NCBI RefSeq assembly: GCF_029227915.1
Contig: NC_079879.1
Span: 3,534,001 to 3,598,000, forward strand
DNA from: Hydractinia symbiolongicarpus
Lineage: Eukaryota > Cnidaria > Hydrozoa > Anthoathecata > Hydractiniidae
DNA length: 64,000 nt
Direction of reading: 5' to 3'
Shown here piece after piece: positions 1 through 18,800 of this stretch; position 1 is the first letter of the stretch; each line of letters begins with the position of its first letter. Under the pieces are notes generated by a model that saw only the letters and a list, made by a program, of their open reading frames with translations, ran no database searches and had not been told where the DNA came from. Both the position numbers and the translations under genes were made by a program.

Positions 1-2
1 AG

Positions 3-1478
3 GTACGTCGAGCTCTCTCCAATGTTGCTAAGAGAGCATCATGGATAAATTCGAGATACGCAACTAACAACCTTAACATTGTGAAAGTAGAACGTTTAGT
101 TGCTCATCTGGATAAGCATTTCGAAATAGCAACTGTCACTACTGAAACGGAAAAAACCCTAACAGTCTCTGTGGAAAACTTTCTGAAGCTCTACGAAGGT
201 TATTCCCCTGCTATTCGCCGGGATGAAATCGAATCGTTTGGTGTAGATCTTGAGACTCTCGTAGAGGAATGTTGCGATGTGATGTTTGCAGGTGAAGGTG
301 TTCTGTCTGCCATTCCAGAGATTGTTTTTGCAACTCGCGCAGATTGCTTGAGAACACAAGCGTATGTCAGCAGACTCATCTCCCTGAATACTGAACTTTA
401 TGATTATCAGTTCGATTTATTGGAATCGCTTTCTCAAGCAGTTCGTTCATACATCGCATCTTTACATTCAAAGAAACTGAGTCAAAAATTCGAGAAAGCT
501 AAGGCGAGAAAGCCATTCAGCGCTATCGAAGATGCAAGCTTTAAGGAAATGGCTGTAGGACTTGTCTTAACATCTCGATTGTATTTTCTGCAAATCATTT
601 TCCAATTCTGCGATTATCGTGAATATTTAAATGCTGGGATACGACCCGAGGAATGTTCTAGGGTCGTGGAAAACTTGTCAGATAATGAGATAAACACTCT
701 TATTTCTCTTGAACCAAAAACGTGTGAACGACAACGCAAAGTTAGTGCCATTATTCCAACCTCTGCGACACCTCTATACTCATTCTCACATATCCCTCTG
801 GATGATCTGTACGAAGGAAAGAAAATAAAGTTTCAAATACCCAACGTTGATTGGTTAATCCGTTACGGCTGGGTGTTTCCACACGATGCCGAAAAAAAGG
901 CTTATTATTTACGTGAGTTTAAATTAATGCTGCCTGACATTACATCGCAAAGGAGGGACATTAAAATCACTACACAATGGTCGGAGCCCGTTCAGTTGTT
1001 TCCTAAAAACGACGGAACTAGCTACCTTATTCCACCCGGCAGCCTTCGGTTCGAATATCAAGAAAATACAAATTGCGATTTCAACGAGCAGTTTTACAAC
1101 CCGTATGATTTGTGTGGCGACCCCAGTTTACAGCTTTGTCAGATCAGCCATCCAAATAAGCTGATTGTTTATCCTTCAGTTTTTTCGCCTTTTATAATTT
1201 CTGCTGGCATATTTGGAAAACACATCAAAAAACCGAAATTTGCTTCAAAGTTTAATTTAAAAGTTGACATAACGTTGTGTGAAATATCACGCGATATTGG
1301 TGATGCCACAAGTGGCATGCAACGAATGTTCGTGGCGCCACCACAATGTTGTGTGAAAACGCGTTGTAATGAAACGATTCCGAACCGATACTGGAACGAA
1401 GATTTGGTTCATCCTGCGTGCAGTTCATGTCCAGAAGGATACCATGCCTCTAAAACTGGCTTTGTTTGTTTTGTATAA
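3..1478 (+). CDS. Unrecognised protein, 3' part of gene, Cys-rich C-terminus
   Basis: The frame is open from the first bases of the window to TAA at 1476-1478, giving 491 residues with no intron. The first codon with start potential in the frame, at 81, is GTG, so the real start or a splice acceptor lies left of the window and this is a partial gene. I do not recognise the family. The N-terminal two thirds look globular and mixed helical, with hydrophobic helices around residues 175-205. The last 45 residues hold eight cysteines, including a Cys-Cys pair and a final CSSCPEGYHASKTGFVC block that resembles an EGF- or TNFR-type disulfide module, which suggests an extracellular or lumenal C-terminus. 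No signal peptide can be judged because the N-terminus is missing. The length of the open frame and its codon use make a real coding exon likely. Confidence 0.7.
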   Translation, partial: VRRALSNVAKRASWINSRYATNNLNIVKVERLVAHLDKHFEIATVTTETEKTLTVSVENFLKLYEGYSPAIRRDEIESFGVDLETLVEECCDVMFAGEGVLSAIPEIVFATRADCLRTQAYVSRLISLNTELYDYQFDLLESLSQAVRSYIASLHSKKLSQKFEKAKARKPFSAIEDASFKEMAVGLVLTSRLYFLQIIFQFCDYREYLNAGIRPEECSRVVENLSDNEINTLISLEPKTCERQRKVSAIIPTSATPLYSFSHIPLDDLYEGKKIKFQIPNVDWLIRYGWVFPHDAEKKAYYLREFKLMLPDITSQRRDIKITTQWSEPVQLFPKNDGTSYLIPPGSLRFEYQENTNCDFNEQFYNPYDLCGDPSLQLCQISHPNKLIVYPSVFSPFIISAGIFGKHIKKPKFASKFNLKVDITLCEISRDIGDATSGMQRMFVAPPQCCVKTRCNETIPNRYWNEDLVHPACSSCPEGYHASKTGFVCFV

Positions 1479-3175
1479 CACCAAATTTTTGTACACTTAT
1501 TTTATTAAAAATTCTTCTTACTGTTAAAATGTTCTTTGATTTTAAGCCCTGCGAAAAATAATTAGCACAGAGGAGTCTGCTTGTTTATTTTCGTCAAAAT
1601 AGCGAAAACTAATATTTCGAAATACAATGTGAGAGGGAAAATTTTTTAAACAGATCTTTGTGCACCTTATGGATCCTTCCCTGAACTAACAAGCTAATTA
1701 CGGTTATAAAGAAAAGAATCCTTAATCACACGCATTAAAATGCACAGTGCTCTATTTCGACCATTTTGAGAACAGAACTTTAAATTGGAAAGTAGCTTAA
1801 TATCCTTGCTGAAACTATTACCGTAAAAAACGGGTTAAACCCTCGGTGCTTAATTAATCTCCTAGTTCAAATACGTACCCATTTTTAAGCTGAATATTTT
1901 TAATAAACGACCAGTGCCTGAATAACCACCCAGTTCGATTAGGCGCCCATGGTAACAGCAAATCATTTTTACAATTAAGATTTTCTTCAATACATTTCAA
2001 GTGCTTGATTAACCGCTTACCCTTATATTATTATAATCAGTAGTATAGATGTTTCAGTTCTTAATGGTACTGTTATCAACGCGGGTCCTGCTAAGGGGGT
2101 CTTACTAGTGTATTAAAGCGACCATTTGAGCAACGGATGATTGTAAAGAACAACAGCCGCATAACTAGACAACCGCCTAAGATATCAGTCCTATTCTTAT
2201 GCTGAACGTTAGCAGTAAGAATCGATTCACACTTTTATAGTCCCTGATGGGACTCGGCCGGGGTGTGAACCTTCTGCACTGGAGGCGAACGCTCTAACAC
2301 AAAGCCACCAGTCGGTAAAAATCGCAAGGTTTTGTAAGCGCCCAGGGACGCTTAAAAATTAGCTTCAGAAGACTCATTCTGAATAAATTTTAATTTTAAT
2401 AACCTCAAATTAAATATTTTTTCAAGCACAGTGTATTTGAAAATTGATTTTAAATTAGATCTAAATTGTGGTGACTGCTCCGCAATACATTTGCAAAACG
2501 TTAACAAGTATAAAGGATTACGGCTCACGCTGTAACAAAAGTAACACTGGCAAACCAACAAAGGAAAAAGCAAACAAGCAAACGGTTTTTCTTCATCACA
2601 CACTTTTGTTTAATAAACAACATCTTATAAGCAAATCGTTCAAGAAACAAAACTTATAAGCATACTAAAATGAGTAAGTAATAAAAATATTATATAATAA
2701 CAAATCAAAAAGAAAAAGGACAAGTAATAGGGACTATATCAGGACGTTCCTTGTTCTAAAAGTCAAGTTTTATACTATACGCTGACAAAAAAATGTAGTT
2801 TGATTTCAGTTGGCGAATCTCACTGTTAATCAAACATGTAAATTTTCTACACTACAGAGAGGTAAGCAACAACTGAGCCTGTAAAATGCAGATATGCAAC
2901 ATTGAGCCAATCTCGTTCCCAGGGCTATTCTACGCCTGTGATATACTGACGCCCAGTTGACATTTGCGCCTTCGGTTAACTTTTGTCAGATATACGGGGC
3001 AGACATTACGGGACAAGGCCCTGTTTTGTGATGGTATCATATGTTCTCTGATAAACAATTCAAGTCCGCAAAATACACGTTTCGCGTTAGCTGAAAGTTT
3101 TACAGTATTTATTTATTTGTTCCTTTTTTATAAAAACTCAGTAGCGACTGAACTGAAGCTGACACCAGACAAAAT
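1479..3175. other. Intergenic stretch with dispersed-repeat debris
   Basis: No convincing exon is seen. From about 1830 to 2350 the sequence carries several short variants of a motif like AATAAACGACC/CGCCCA, also met near 20840, 53950 and 56815-56870, so it is probably an old dispersed repeat. A tRNA-like piece sits at 2255-2312. The right end should contain the DYNLT1 promoter, but no core promoter motif stands out. Confidence 0.4.
2255..2312 (-). repeat. tRNA-derived SINE fragment
   Basis: Read on the minus strand, the segment has a pol III A-box-like stretch (TGGCTTTGTGTTAGAGCG, about 2290-2308) followed at tRNA-like spacing by a B-box-like GGTTCACACCCC (2260-2271). Acceptor-stem pairing is not convincing, so a tRNA-derived SINE head is preferred over a functional tRNA gene. 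Confidence 0.45.
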
Positions 3176-8675
<5,500 letters not shown>

Positions 8676-9883
8676 ATGTAGTAGTGGAGAACATTTTGAT
8701 TATTGTTGTACAGTTGTTATGTATATTTATTAAGTTAACATTACCGTAAGCACAATATTGATGTCTTGTCTGCTTCTGCTTTGTTGCAAAAAGTTAGACA
8801 TGTATTCAGCTTGTAATCCAGCGGTCAGTAAATCGTTATTGTCTAATTAGAATATACCTTGATTTGCTGTCTGCATGAATGCTGTCAAATTAATTATAGG
8901 AATTGTTTTAAAGTCTCTGACAAGATAAAATCATTTTTTCTTTGGGCCCTATTTTATGTCCTGCAAAATATCCTTAATGAAATTTGAAAGATTTTAATCT
9001 AATGACTACTGCTTCAAATTTTTAGATTGCACCCTTTGGATGACAAGGCACTTTAGAAATTAAACTTTTCATGTCCCCATTAAACAAATTAATGTTGTTG
9101 TTGCATCACTAATAAGGCAAAGATATGTAGCTATCTTCTCGCTTCGGAAAAATAAATAAACAACTTGTTCTGGTTAATACGAACAAAATTTAGTTTGAAA
9201 AGAAAGTCATGTGTTGGATTTTATAACAGGATGAGTTCATTTTTATTAAATGCTAGGGAAAAATAGTCCTAATGCGTTTCATTGATTAAGGTTTTGAAGC
9301 TTAAAAACATAGTTTGGAAGTTACTATTTCTTTATTGTTATATTAGACAATTACTTGGTATCACCAAATCACTTCCTTCTCGCTATTGGTTCTATATTTT
9401 TGAATGTAGTAATTATCAATTTATATATACATGTATACATATTTGCACTTATGTAAAGCAAACTTTAGTTTTTATAAACTCTTAGTTAAAATTCTTTAAA
9501 ATGCTGTTCAATTATTTTATTGTGAAAGCGTTTTTTTCCAGAAGAATCTCAAATGTTTTCATCTTGTTTTTAATGTTTTGTCCCCCTATTATGTTTTTAA
9601 AGTTTTTAGTGTTTTTGATTGTTTCAAAACATGTTAGAAGCTGATAAGGTGTCATTGATATGTTAGAAAACGACATATTGACATATTCATATTTTGGGTC
9701 AAAATATAAAAAATGTGAAAATTGTAGTTTCTTTGAGATATTTGTACTTTTTTCATTTTAATGACCATTTATTTACAATCCAAGATTACTACTTGCCGTA
9801 AATATAGTTTCAATAAAAATGGATGATGGATAGATTTTGCCAACAATTCAACCAAAAGAAAATGATTTTTCTATCTTATTAAA
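8676..9883. other. Intergenic spacer between DYNLT1 and CCDC83
   Basis: AT-rich, without a supported exon on either strand. It must contain the DYNLT1 3' UTR and the CCDC83 promoter. No clear poly(A) signal close to the DYNLT1 stop and no distinctive promoter element were recognised. Confidence 0.4.
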
Positions 9884-12800
9884 ATGCCCAAGAAGAAAGG
9901 AAGCAAAAAGGCGAAATCTGGAAATGGAAAGAAAAGTAAAGAAACAGCTGATACATGGACGTTAAAAGAAGCAGTCATGCTGTATCAGTATGTTAAAAAA
10001 TTTCTTTTTCATACTTTCTTTTTCTTATGTTTTCTACTGAGGAACTAATAGAAAATGTTACTTAGCATTGGTGATTTCAATATCCCTCATTTTAACTACA
10101 TGTATGTACACTTTGCGTTTATGTGAATTCTTTTCACGTTTATTTGAATTTCTTAATAGAGTCGAAGCGAAAGAAGCGCAGGCAAATGAACTCAAAGAGA
10201 ATATTGATAATTTAAAGCTTCGTAATGACAGACAGAAACAAAAAGTAAGTAAGAGTCCCTTTGTATTTTGTCAGTTGTTTTCATTTTTTATGGAAAATCA
10301 CCAAATTAAAGATAATTAACTCCTATATATACGGAGGTGTGGCACCCGAGGGCCAAAATATGCTGATATCAGCAGCAAATATCTGAAAATCATAAGGCAG
10401 AACCACATTTTTTCAAAATTACCCAGAGTTCCTTGACGTGTCCGTCATTTTGGCTAGCGCTGAAACTTGTGACTGAGACGCGGTTGGAAGGTCAGGGATC
10501 GTGGCTTGAAACTAAAGACATGCAAAGAAATGCCATGAGTAGTGCAAGGGAAAGAAGAGGAATTCTTAAGTAATTTTTTTTCATTGGATTTACAAGAATT
10601 TGAGGTACCCCACAATGAGAAGTTAAGAACAGAAATGCCTTTCCGTTGTCTGATGATGAGGGATGGTCACATCTGGATAATATTTATTTTGTGATTTTAA
10701 GCTACCTAGCCAGTACCATGCCACCACTCCAGGGCATATTTGTTATTAATTAATTAAGTGATAAAGTACTAGAGCTAAATATATTACTTTAATGTAGCTA
10801 GCTGCACAAAAGATTTTTTTAATTCTGTCATTTTAGATAAAAATAGCTAGGTAGCTAGTTATTTGGACCTCCCATAACTGTGAACTTCAAGACTTGAGTA
10901 TATAGCTAGTCAGGTATGCAAGACATTGCATGTTGGTAAACATGTTTCCAGAACAAACTGAAACCTATATTTCATAAATAAATTTCTGCATATCATCATC
11001 ATCATCATCATCATTCTCGGCTTAACGTCCGTTTTCCATGCTAGCATGGGTTGGACGGGGTATATTAATGACCCTCTTCCAATCTGATCTAGACTGTGTT
11101 AGATCTAAACTCAACTTCCTCTCTATCAAGTCTGTCCTTATAACCTCCTGCCAAGTCTTTCTCGGTCTGCCTCTGGGCTTTGACCCAGGAACTATCAAGT
11201 CTCTACACTTTCTTACCCAATCATCCTCCTCCATTCTTTCCAAGTGCCCCAGCCAATTCAATCTTCTTATCTGGATAACATCTTTAATTCTACAGAGACT
11301 TAGCCTGCTTCTTAGCTCATCTGAACTCTTTCTGTCTCTCAGACTGGCATTACACATCCACCTAACCATTCTCATATCATTCCTTTCTAAACGGTCAAGA
11401 TCTTCCTGCTTCACTGCCCATGTCTCACTACCGTACAACATAACACTTCTTACACAGGCCTCATACAACCTACCTTTTACCTCAATTGACAGGACTCTGC
11501 TAGTCAATAAAGGAAGTAACTCTCTAAACTTTTTCCAAGCAGAACCTATCCTGCAAGTAACACTTCTTCCAACACCCCCTTCACTGCCCAACATATCACC
11601 TAAGTAACAGAAGTTCTTAACTATCTCTAACGAGCCACTGTTGTACATCATTAAAGCTGGAAATACTTCATTCTCTATAATCTCACCTTTGCAACGCTTG
11701 CATACAAACTGTATGCCAGCTCTTAACCTTCCACTAATACTACTGCACTTCTTATGTACCCAATGCTTGCAAGTCTGACAAAAAATTGAGTTACTACCAA
11801 CCCCTTTCCTGCAAACTCCACAAGGCCACTTTCCAACTACAAGGTCACACTTGGCTGCAATGCTACTTATCATGACTTTAGACTTTGCTGTGTTTACCTT
11901 CAGCCCTTTCTCTTCTAGTCCTTTCTTCCACTTCTCAAACTTTTCAACTAATTCTTCCATCGACTCTGCTATGAGAACCAAATCATCTGCATACAATAAC
12001 TCCCATGGGCAACCTGTTCTGAACTCCATTGACAGCGCTTCTAAGACTAGAATAAACAACAAAGGACTAAGTACAGAACCCTGATGTACACCAACATTTA
12101 CACTAAATTCATCACTAAGTGAATCGTTAATCCTGACACGACTTCTAGCATTGCTGTACATAGACTGAACCATCGTAACTAGCCACTCATCCACACCTAA
12201 TTTTCTCATAGCCCACCAAATAACTTTACGTGGCACTCTATTAAAAGCTTTCTCTAAATCTACAAAGGCAAAATAGAGATTCTTTCTCTTTCCTAAATAC
12301 TCTTCCTGAAGCTGTCTGAGTAAAAATATTGCATCTGTAGTGCCACACCCTGGAACAAAACCAAATTGCATCTTATCTATATCAATTCTTTCTCTAAGTA
12401 ACTTATCAATCACTCTTTCAATAACTTTCATTACTTGATCAACCAACTTCAAACCTCTATAGTTACCCCTTTCTAATGCATCACCCTTGCCCTTGAAACA
12501 ATTCACTATTACACTCGACTGCCACTCACTCGGAATAGCACCATCCTTTATAATCTGGTTAGCAAGACTTGTAATAAGCTCAACTCCAATATATCCAGAT
12601 GCTTTTACCATCTCTGCAACAATACCTGATACTCCTGCAGTCTTGTAAATCTTCATTTTCCTAATAGCCTCCACTACCCATTATGTCTTGATCTGCATGG
12701 CTGGCCCTTCTACAACATCATCATCAGACAAATTATCCTCGTCCCAATCAAACTCAGTGTTAAGCAACCTCTGATAATGATTCTTCCAAGCTACCCTTTT

Positions 12801-15800
12801 CTCCTCCTCTGTGCTGGCCAAAACACCTTCATCATTACGTATACACTTCTCACCCACAATATCTTGATTAGTCTTCTTCATTTGCTTTGCTATCTTGAAT
12901 ACCTCATTGCGCTGGTCTTCCCTTCTTAACACATCTGCAAATCTGTTTCTCTCTGCTTCTGATTTTGCCTTATACACTGCTGTACGAGCCCGACACTTAG
13001 CTTCTAAGTAAATATTTTTACTACCACCTGACTTCCACTCTTTCCAAAGTTTCCTCTTTTCCTTTATACACTGGTCAACCTCATTATTCCACCACCAGGT
13101 CTGTCTATGTCTAGCTGGTCCTTTCGTCCACCCACAGGTATCATCAGAAGCTTCTAGAAGACAATTCTTCAAAGTAGTCCAAGTACTTTCAACATTGTCA
13201 CTATCACATTGACTATTGTAGGCTAACTGCTGAATTTTTGCACTAAATTGTCTTGCTACAATCTCTTCCTTCAGCTTCCAGACTTTACGACGGGGCCTGT
13301 ACTTTCCCTTGGCTTCTCTGACACTCTTCAAAATAATATCACAAACCAGCAACCTATGCTGGGAAACACACTCTTCCCCCGATATAACTTTCACGTCCTT
13401 CACCACTTTCTTGTCTGACTTTCTAACCAAAAAGTAATCTATCTGTGTCTTACAACCACCTGACTCATATGTTATCAGCCTACTCTGTCTCTTACTGAAT
13501 GATGTGTTGCAAACCATATATATATAAATAATTTTGTAGATTTTTAGTTTTCTTTAGTGAAATAACAAAATTTGGGAAAGTATAGCCAGAAGTAATATTT
13601 GCTTGAAGTGGGAAGACTTAAAGTCTTCAGGTTAAGATTTAAAGCGTAAACTGTTTCGCATGAAGGACACTTAGTGTAATGTGAAGGGTATAATATCTTT
13701 TTCATAAACCAACATTCACAGGACTTATGATAAAGATAAAGCCTATTGTTACTTCTGCAAAGCAAATACAGTTGTTTAGCATTTTTCATTTTGCATAAAA
13801 AGTTCCTGTGGATATTCAAAAATTAATTGTGAGTGGCACCAGACTGGGCGATTAGTGCAAAGTAGATATGTTGCAGATCCAGGTGTACAAAAAAATAACT
13901 TTCTAACCACTTTGTATTTATGCGGCATAAAATTTAGATTATGTATTTAGCACTGTGCTTTAGAAGCACATTCCCACTTTCTCTGAGCTGGATAAGGTAT
14001 TTGGTCCTAAACCTGGGACACATTTTATCTGTTTGAATTATTTTTAATCCTGAGAATCACTTAGAATGTTTTCTGTAACATGGCTTGTCAAAATTGATAT
14101 GCTGTCAAAAAAAGTTTATTGGCGTCTCCAAAAATGGCCAAAATTAAGAACTCAGAAACTATGATAGAAATAAAAAAAATTTGGGGTTTATGTCATCAAA
14201 CTGGTCTAAAAACATGTAATACTAACTTTCAAGTCATTATTTCAATTTTTACTGAAGTAATAGGACTTTTACTTAGTATAGTTTTAGCATAGTTTTCATA
14301 CCGTTGACACCAAAATGACTGCAGGGACTAATCAGTTTGAAATTAATCTATATTGTAATACCCGTATACGTCTGTCTGTCTGTCACGAAAAATGGTAGCT
14401 TAGCTGTGCAATAGTGAGAAGCACGCAATGTGGTATAAAAAGGATGGGCGAACCCATGGATTTTCCATGGGCTAACGACTAGTTTATAATATTTTAATAA
14501 CAAACTTTTTCTCTTGATGTGTTTTTATTTTCCTGCAAAAGTTGTTGCATAGCTTATGTATTAACATTAGGATAAGAACGAAAAAGTTACTGTGAGACAT
14601 GGGTTTTAAACCTTAAAAATTTCCAGTGAGAAATTTGAAAACTAATGAATGACAAAATTGCAAAAGTTTATCTTCAAATTTTTAATTTTTGTTAATGTAA
14701 AAGAATCCACATGAAAAAAGTTTCTGATGCTTTTTATGAAGAATTCTTTCATATTAGATATATACTTGATTAACAATGCATTTTCCTGCAAGTGTTCTCA
14801 AATATGTGTAGTATAATCTTAAAAAATGTGATGTAATTTTCCTCATTAAGTTTTGACTTTTAACCCAGCTAAAAAGCTCAGCCTTGTCCTTTCATGCTTA
14901 GTCTAGCTAGCTATAGCGAAAAAGTTTAATATTCAAACTTGACCTATTTTACTGAGTATTAAGTAATAAATGCTAGTTTAATCCTAAATGTAACTATAGT
15001 AGCTAAGCTACCTGTAAGAACAACATCAAACAACATCGAGGCTGTTCTCTTTGTAAACAAACCCATTGATATTTTTGTAATAAGTACCAAATTTTATGTG
15101 TTCATTTCTTGCACTTATGAGTGTAACCAAAGTGCCCTGTACGTAAGTCCTAAAAATTTGTGTCATTGGCTCACTCTTTACGAATGACATCACGTAACAA
15201 AGGAAAACCATGCTTTGCTATTTCCCGTAACCTATACCGAGATTTGGTTGTGATTATATCAGAATTATTTGTCTTTAAGCTGTGAAATGGCATGGTTTTT
15301 TGTGAGCCAGGAAATGTAATTAAGTCTTCTACCGATAAAGCATCATTTAGTTGAAATGACACCCTTTGACAGTAATGTTATTGTTGTGTCTACTGTGACG
15401 TTTTAATTCAGTACAAGTTTCATTTAACTGATTCTTTGAATAGAGGACGAAGAAGTTTTTAAAATAAGTAGCACCCTCTCATGTTTTATGTTGGTATTTG
15501 TTTGAAAAAACATTACTATATGCTTTTTCAACTTTGTATGTATAATATGACTATGGTATCATGGAGAAACAAACAGATAACGGCTTTTATTATAGAAACG
15601 GATTTATGGGTAAAATGCATCGACCAATTTTATGTCAAATCCATTTTATCTATAAGCCCATTAATTTGATAAAGCGGCCATGATAATTAGTTTTTTAATA
15701 AATCAAGAATATTTTTATGGTCAGTATAATCTTTGTTGTGAGTAATACAGTGATGTTTGATATTCAACGCTCTGAAAATCAGCGCAATTCTTTTATCGCC

Positions 15801-18800
15801 ATCTTCAGCGGTTTAACAAAAAAACAGCAACAAAAAAGAAACGCTTATTAAGTGCATTTTAATTTGTAAAATGAAAGGAGTTTTTTTTAGAATGAGTTTT
15901 TGCGAAATGAACAAAACCGTCATATAAAGGATGTAGTGGAAAAAGCTCGCAAAATGGAGGAGGTTTCAAGATCACAGAAACAGACACCTTTTGAAGCTGT
16001 GGAAAAAGCTCTGGAAGAAAAGCTAGTAGCAATTAAGGCTGAAGATTTACATTTGAGAGGTAATGTTTATTTTTGATTGCAAGAGAGTCCCAGCTTCAAA
16101 TTTTAGGAATATTGAGGATGGAATCAAAACCGACGCACTCTTTCAATATAGTGTGTATATTCTTTTTAGCCTCATTTTGCTTCTAAAACTCCTATGTCAG
16201 TAATATATCCATAATATATTCATATTATATGCATAATATATGCATACAATGTACTTAATAGTGGTGTTTATGCCTGTACCATTTTCACAAGAATAGCAAC
16301 ATTTTTTTCGCAACATTCTAATTTTCAAACATTTCAAGAGGTTTCTTTCCACGCTTCAGACTGGGGTCGTGTTTTCGTGTTCGTGTTTTTTTAGCCTTAT
16401 CTTATAAAGGGGATACTATGTGATTTTTAGAGGTACATCGTCAGATCGAAGTATTGGATGAAGATATAGAAGTGCTGTCTAAAGAGTTACAAGAATTATT
16501 AAACTACAAGGTATTAAAATGACAGATTGAATGAAATTATAAGATACACATCTTGACCATTTAAAAACATTCTTAAATACGAGAAACGATGGATAGCAAA
16601 TGTCAAAACTATTTCATATATATTTTAAAGCACAATCAATCCCATCGCATTGGTTTTTTAATAGAAAAAACTTCGGTGGATTTTACTTCTTAACATCCCT
16701 AAAATTAAGTTAAAGGGGAAATCCATGCCCATTTAAAAGCCTGGCTAAAGCTTGGTTTGAAATAAGCCGTTGAGAAAATATTATAGAACTAGTCGTTAAC
16801 TTGTGGAAAAATCCTCGGGTCGCCTGTCCTTTATATATCGCATTTCGTGTTTCCGTAACAGGAAGCACCTTTCGCGGACACACAGACAGACGACGGCTAT
16901 TATTAAATAGACAGTGGGGCGTATTTTGCAAAACCGAGTGACACGTGTTGCACACAAACAGAATGAGTAGAGTGAAACAACTGGAAAACAATTTTGGAGT
17001 TAAAAACAAAATGCTACAAAATGTACATGATGTAAAATTGGTGCGTTTTGCACGGTTGACTCTTGCTTGAGTTGATGTACAATGTTCGCATTGTCGAGTA
17101 ACTAATTTAAAGAGAGTGTGACCCATGACATTGTGAACTAAATTATTCAGGTTGTAAAAGCTTCTCAACTTGTTAATTGTGTGTAGGAACATGGTCAAAC
17201 GGTAGACAGAACACATATTGAGGTTTTGGAGAAAGAGATGCGAGACATGGAAACTTCTTATGCAGAAATGAAAGGTGAGAAAGCTCGAGTACAGCAGCTG
17301 GCGGTACGTTCACATAATTCTGTTTTTTTTTTTCAATTTCTCAGTAAACTTCAAAATATTGGTATTTTTTTTATACAAGCCTTGTTAAAGCCTTGGTCCT
17401 GAGCTATTTGTATTTTTTTTGTATAATAATAATTGCAAACTTGTTCGCCGTACATAGTCACAAAATCAATTCCACCAAAAATCAATTCCGCCAAAAATCA
17501 ATCCCGCCAAAAATCAATCCCGCCATAAATCAATCCCGCCAAAAATTAATCCCCGCCAAAAACCAATCCCACCAAGAATTAATCCCGCCAAAATCATTTC
17601 TTTTAAGACTACCTGACATGAGAAAAGCTTACACTGTAACATACATGTTAATGTTTCTTATTTCAGATTTTTTCAGTAAAAGTTTGGAAGTGATAAAATG
17701 TACAATCACAAAGCAAAACGAAGAAAATATAACGAAGCATAAAGAGCTTGCATCCGAGGTAAACATAAAATATATCTTTTTACATTTACAGTAGTCCCAG
17801 TTACGTAATGTGAGTGTTTTACGCGGGGAGTTTTTGTGTAGTTAAATGTCGATGAAAATGTGTTTTGTTTTTATAAATTTAGGGTGCTATCAGTAATCTT
17901 GATAAACATAATGGCCAAGAGTTTCTTGACAACAAATGGTTACTACGAGAGGTTGGTATTATCTTATCAATCCAGTTTGTTTCAGCTAGATTACCACCGA
18001 AGCAGGAGTATACATCTCCAATTGTTTTGTAGGTGAAAATTAATCGCAGACATATCGCAGCAGTTGAAGCTGAGGTTGAACGACTGGAGAAAGAAAGCAT
18101 AAAAGTAATGGCGGATTTATTTGAACAACAATTAGAAGATGTGAAGGAAACAAGGTGTGCATGTGTTTTAAGTAGCGTTGAACATCAACGAAGAAGTGTT
18201 TATGCTGTCACCAGGTCTCACTTAGGTACTCTTCATCTTTGCGTTTGACAAGTATAAATAAACATCTTGTGATTAAGTATAACATATTTACCTTCTCTAT
18301 TAAACAAGTCCCGCTTGTTCAAATTTGTTTTAATGTATAGTTCGTAATTATATACAGTATATATTTCTGCGAAAAAACCATAACATAAATGAAGGAAATG
18401 ACGCCCTGTTTTAAAGTTCAATTTTTCTGTAAAGAAAGTTAATTCATACTTCTTGAATCAGTGTTTTCACAGGCTCTTCTTCGTGCTAGTTTAAAAAGTT
18501 TTCGACTTTCTACATTTGACTATGTTTAAATGACTTCAAAATTATTTCTCGACCTACTGTCCTAACTGCTTTTCCTAATAAGTGAAATAAGAAACATTGA
18601 TTTTAGTACAGACTCAAAGTTTGAGATAGTGAGGGAAGTCCAGTACAGTGTTAATTACTTTGTTTGAGACAGGCTTAAGATCAAGGTTTGAGATGAAGAG
18701 GGAAAGTAAGGGGAATCAGTCAATACTCTCGAAAGAACTCCGAGATTAGTTTAGTCATCGAGGTATGGTTCAGTGGAGAGAAGCTTATGATAGAGGGTGT

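Noticed and set aside
2255-2312. A functional tRNA gene
   Set aside because: A- and B-box-like motifs exist, but acceptor and anticodon stems do not pair well; a SINE fragment fits better.
11038-12084. Plus-strand frames of 189 and 77 codons
   Set aside because: They are antisense shadows of the LINE reverse transcriptase frame.
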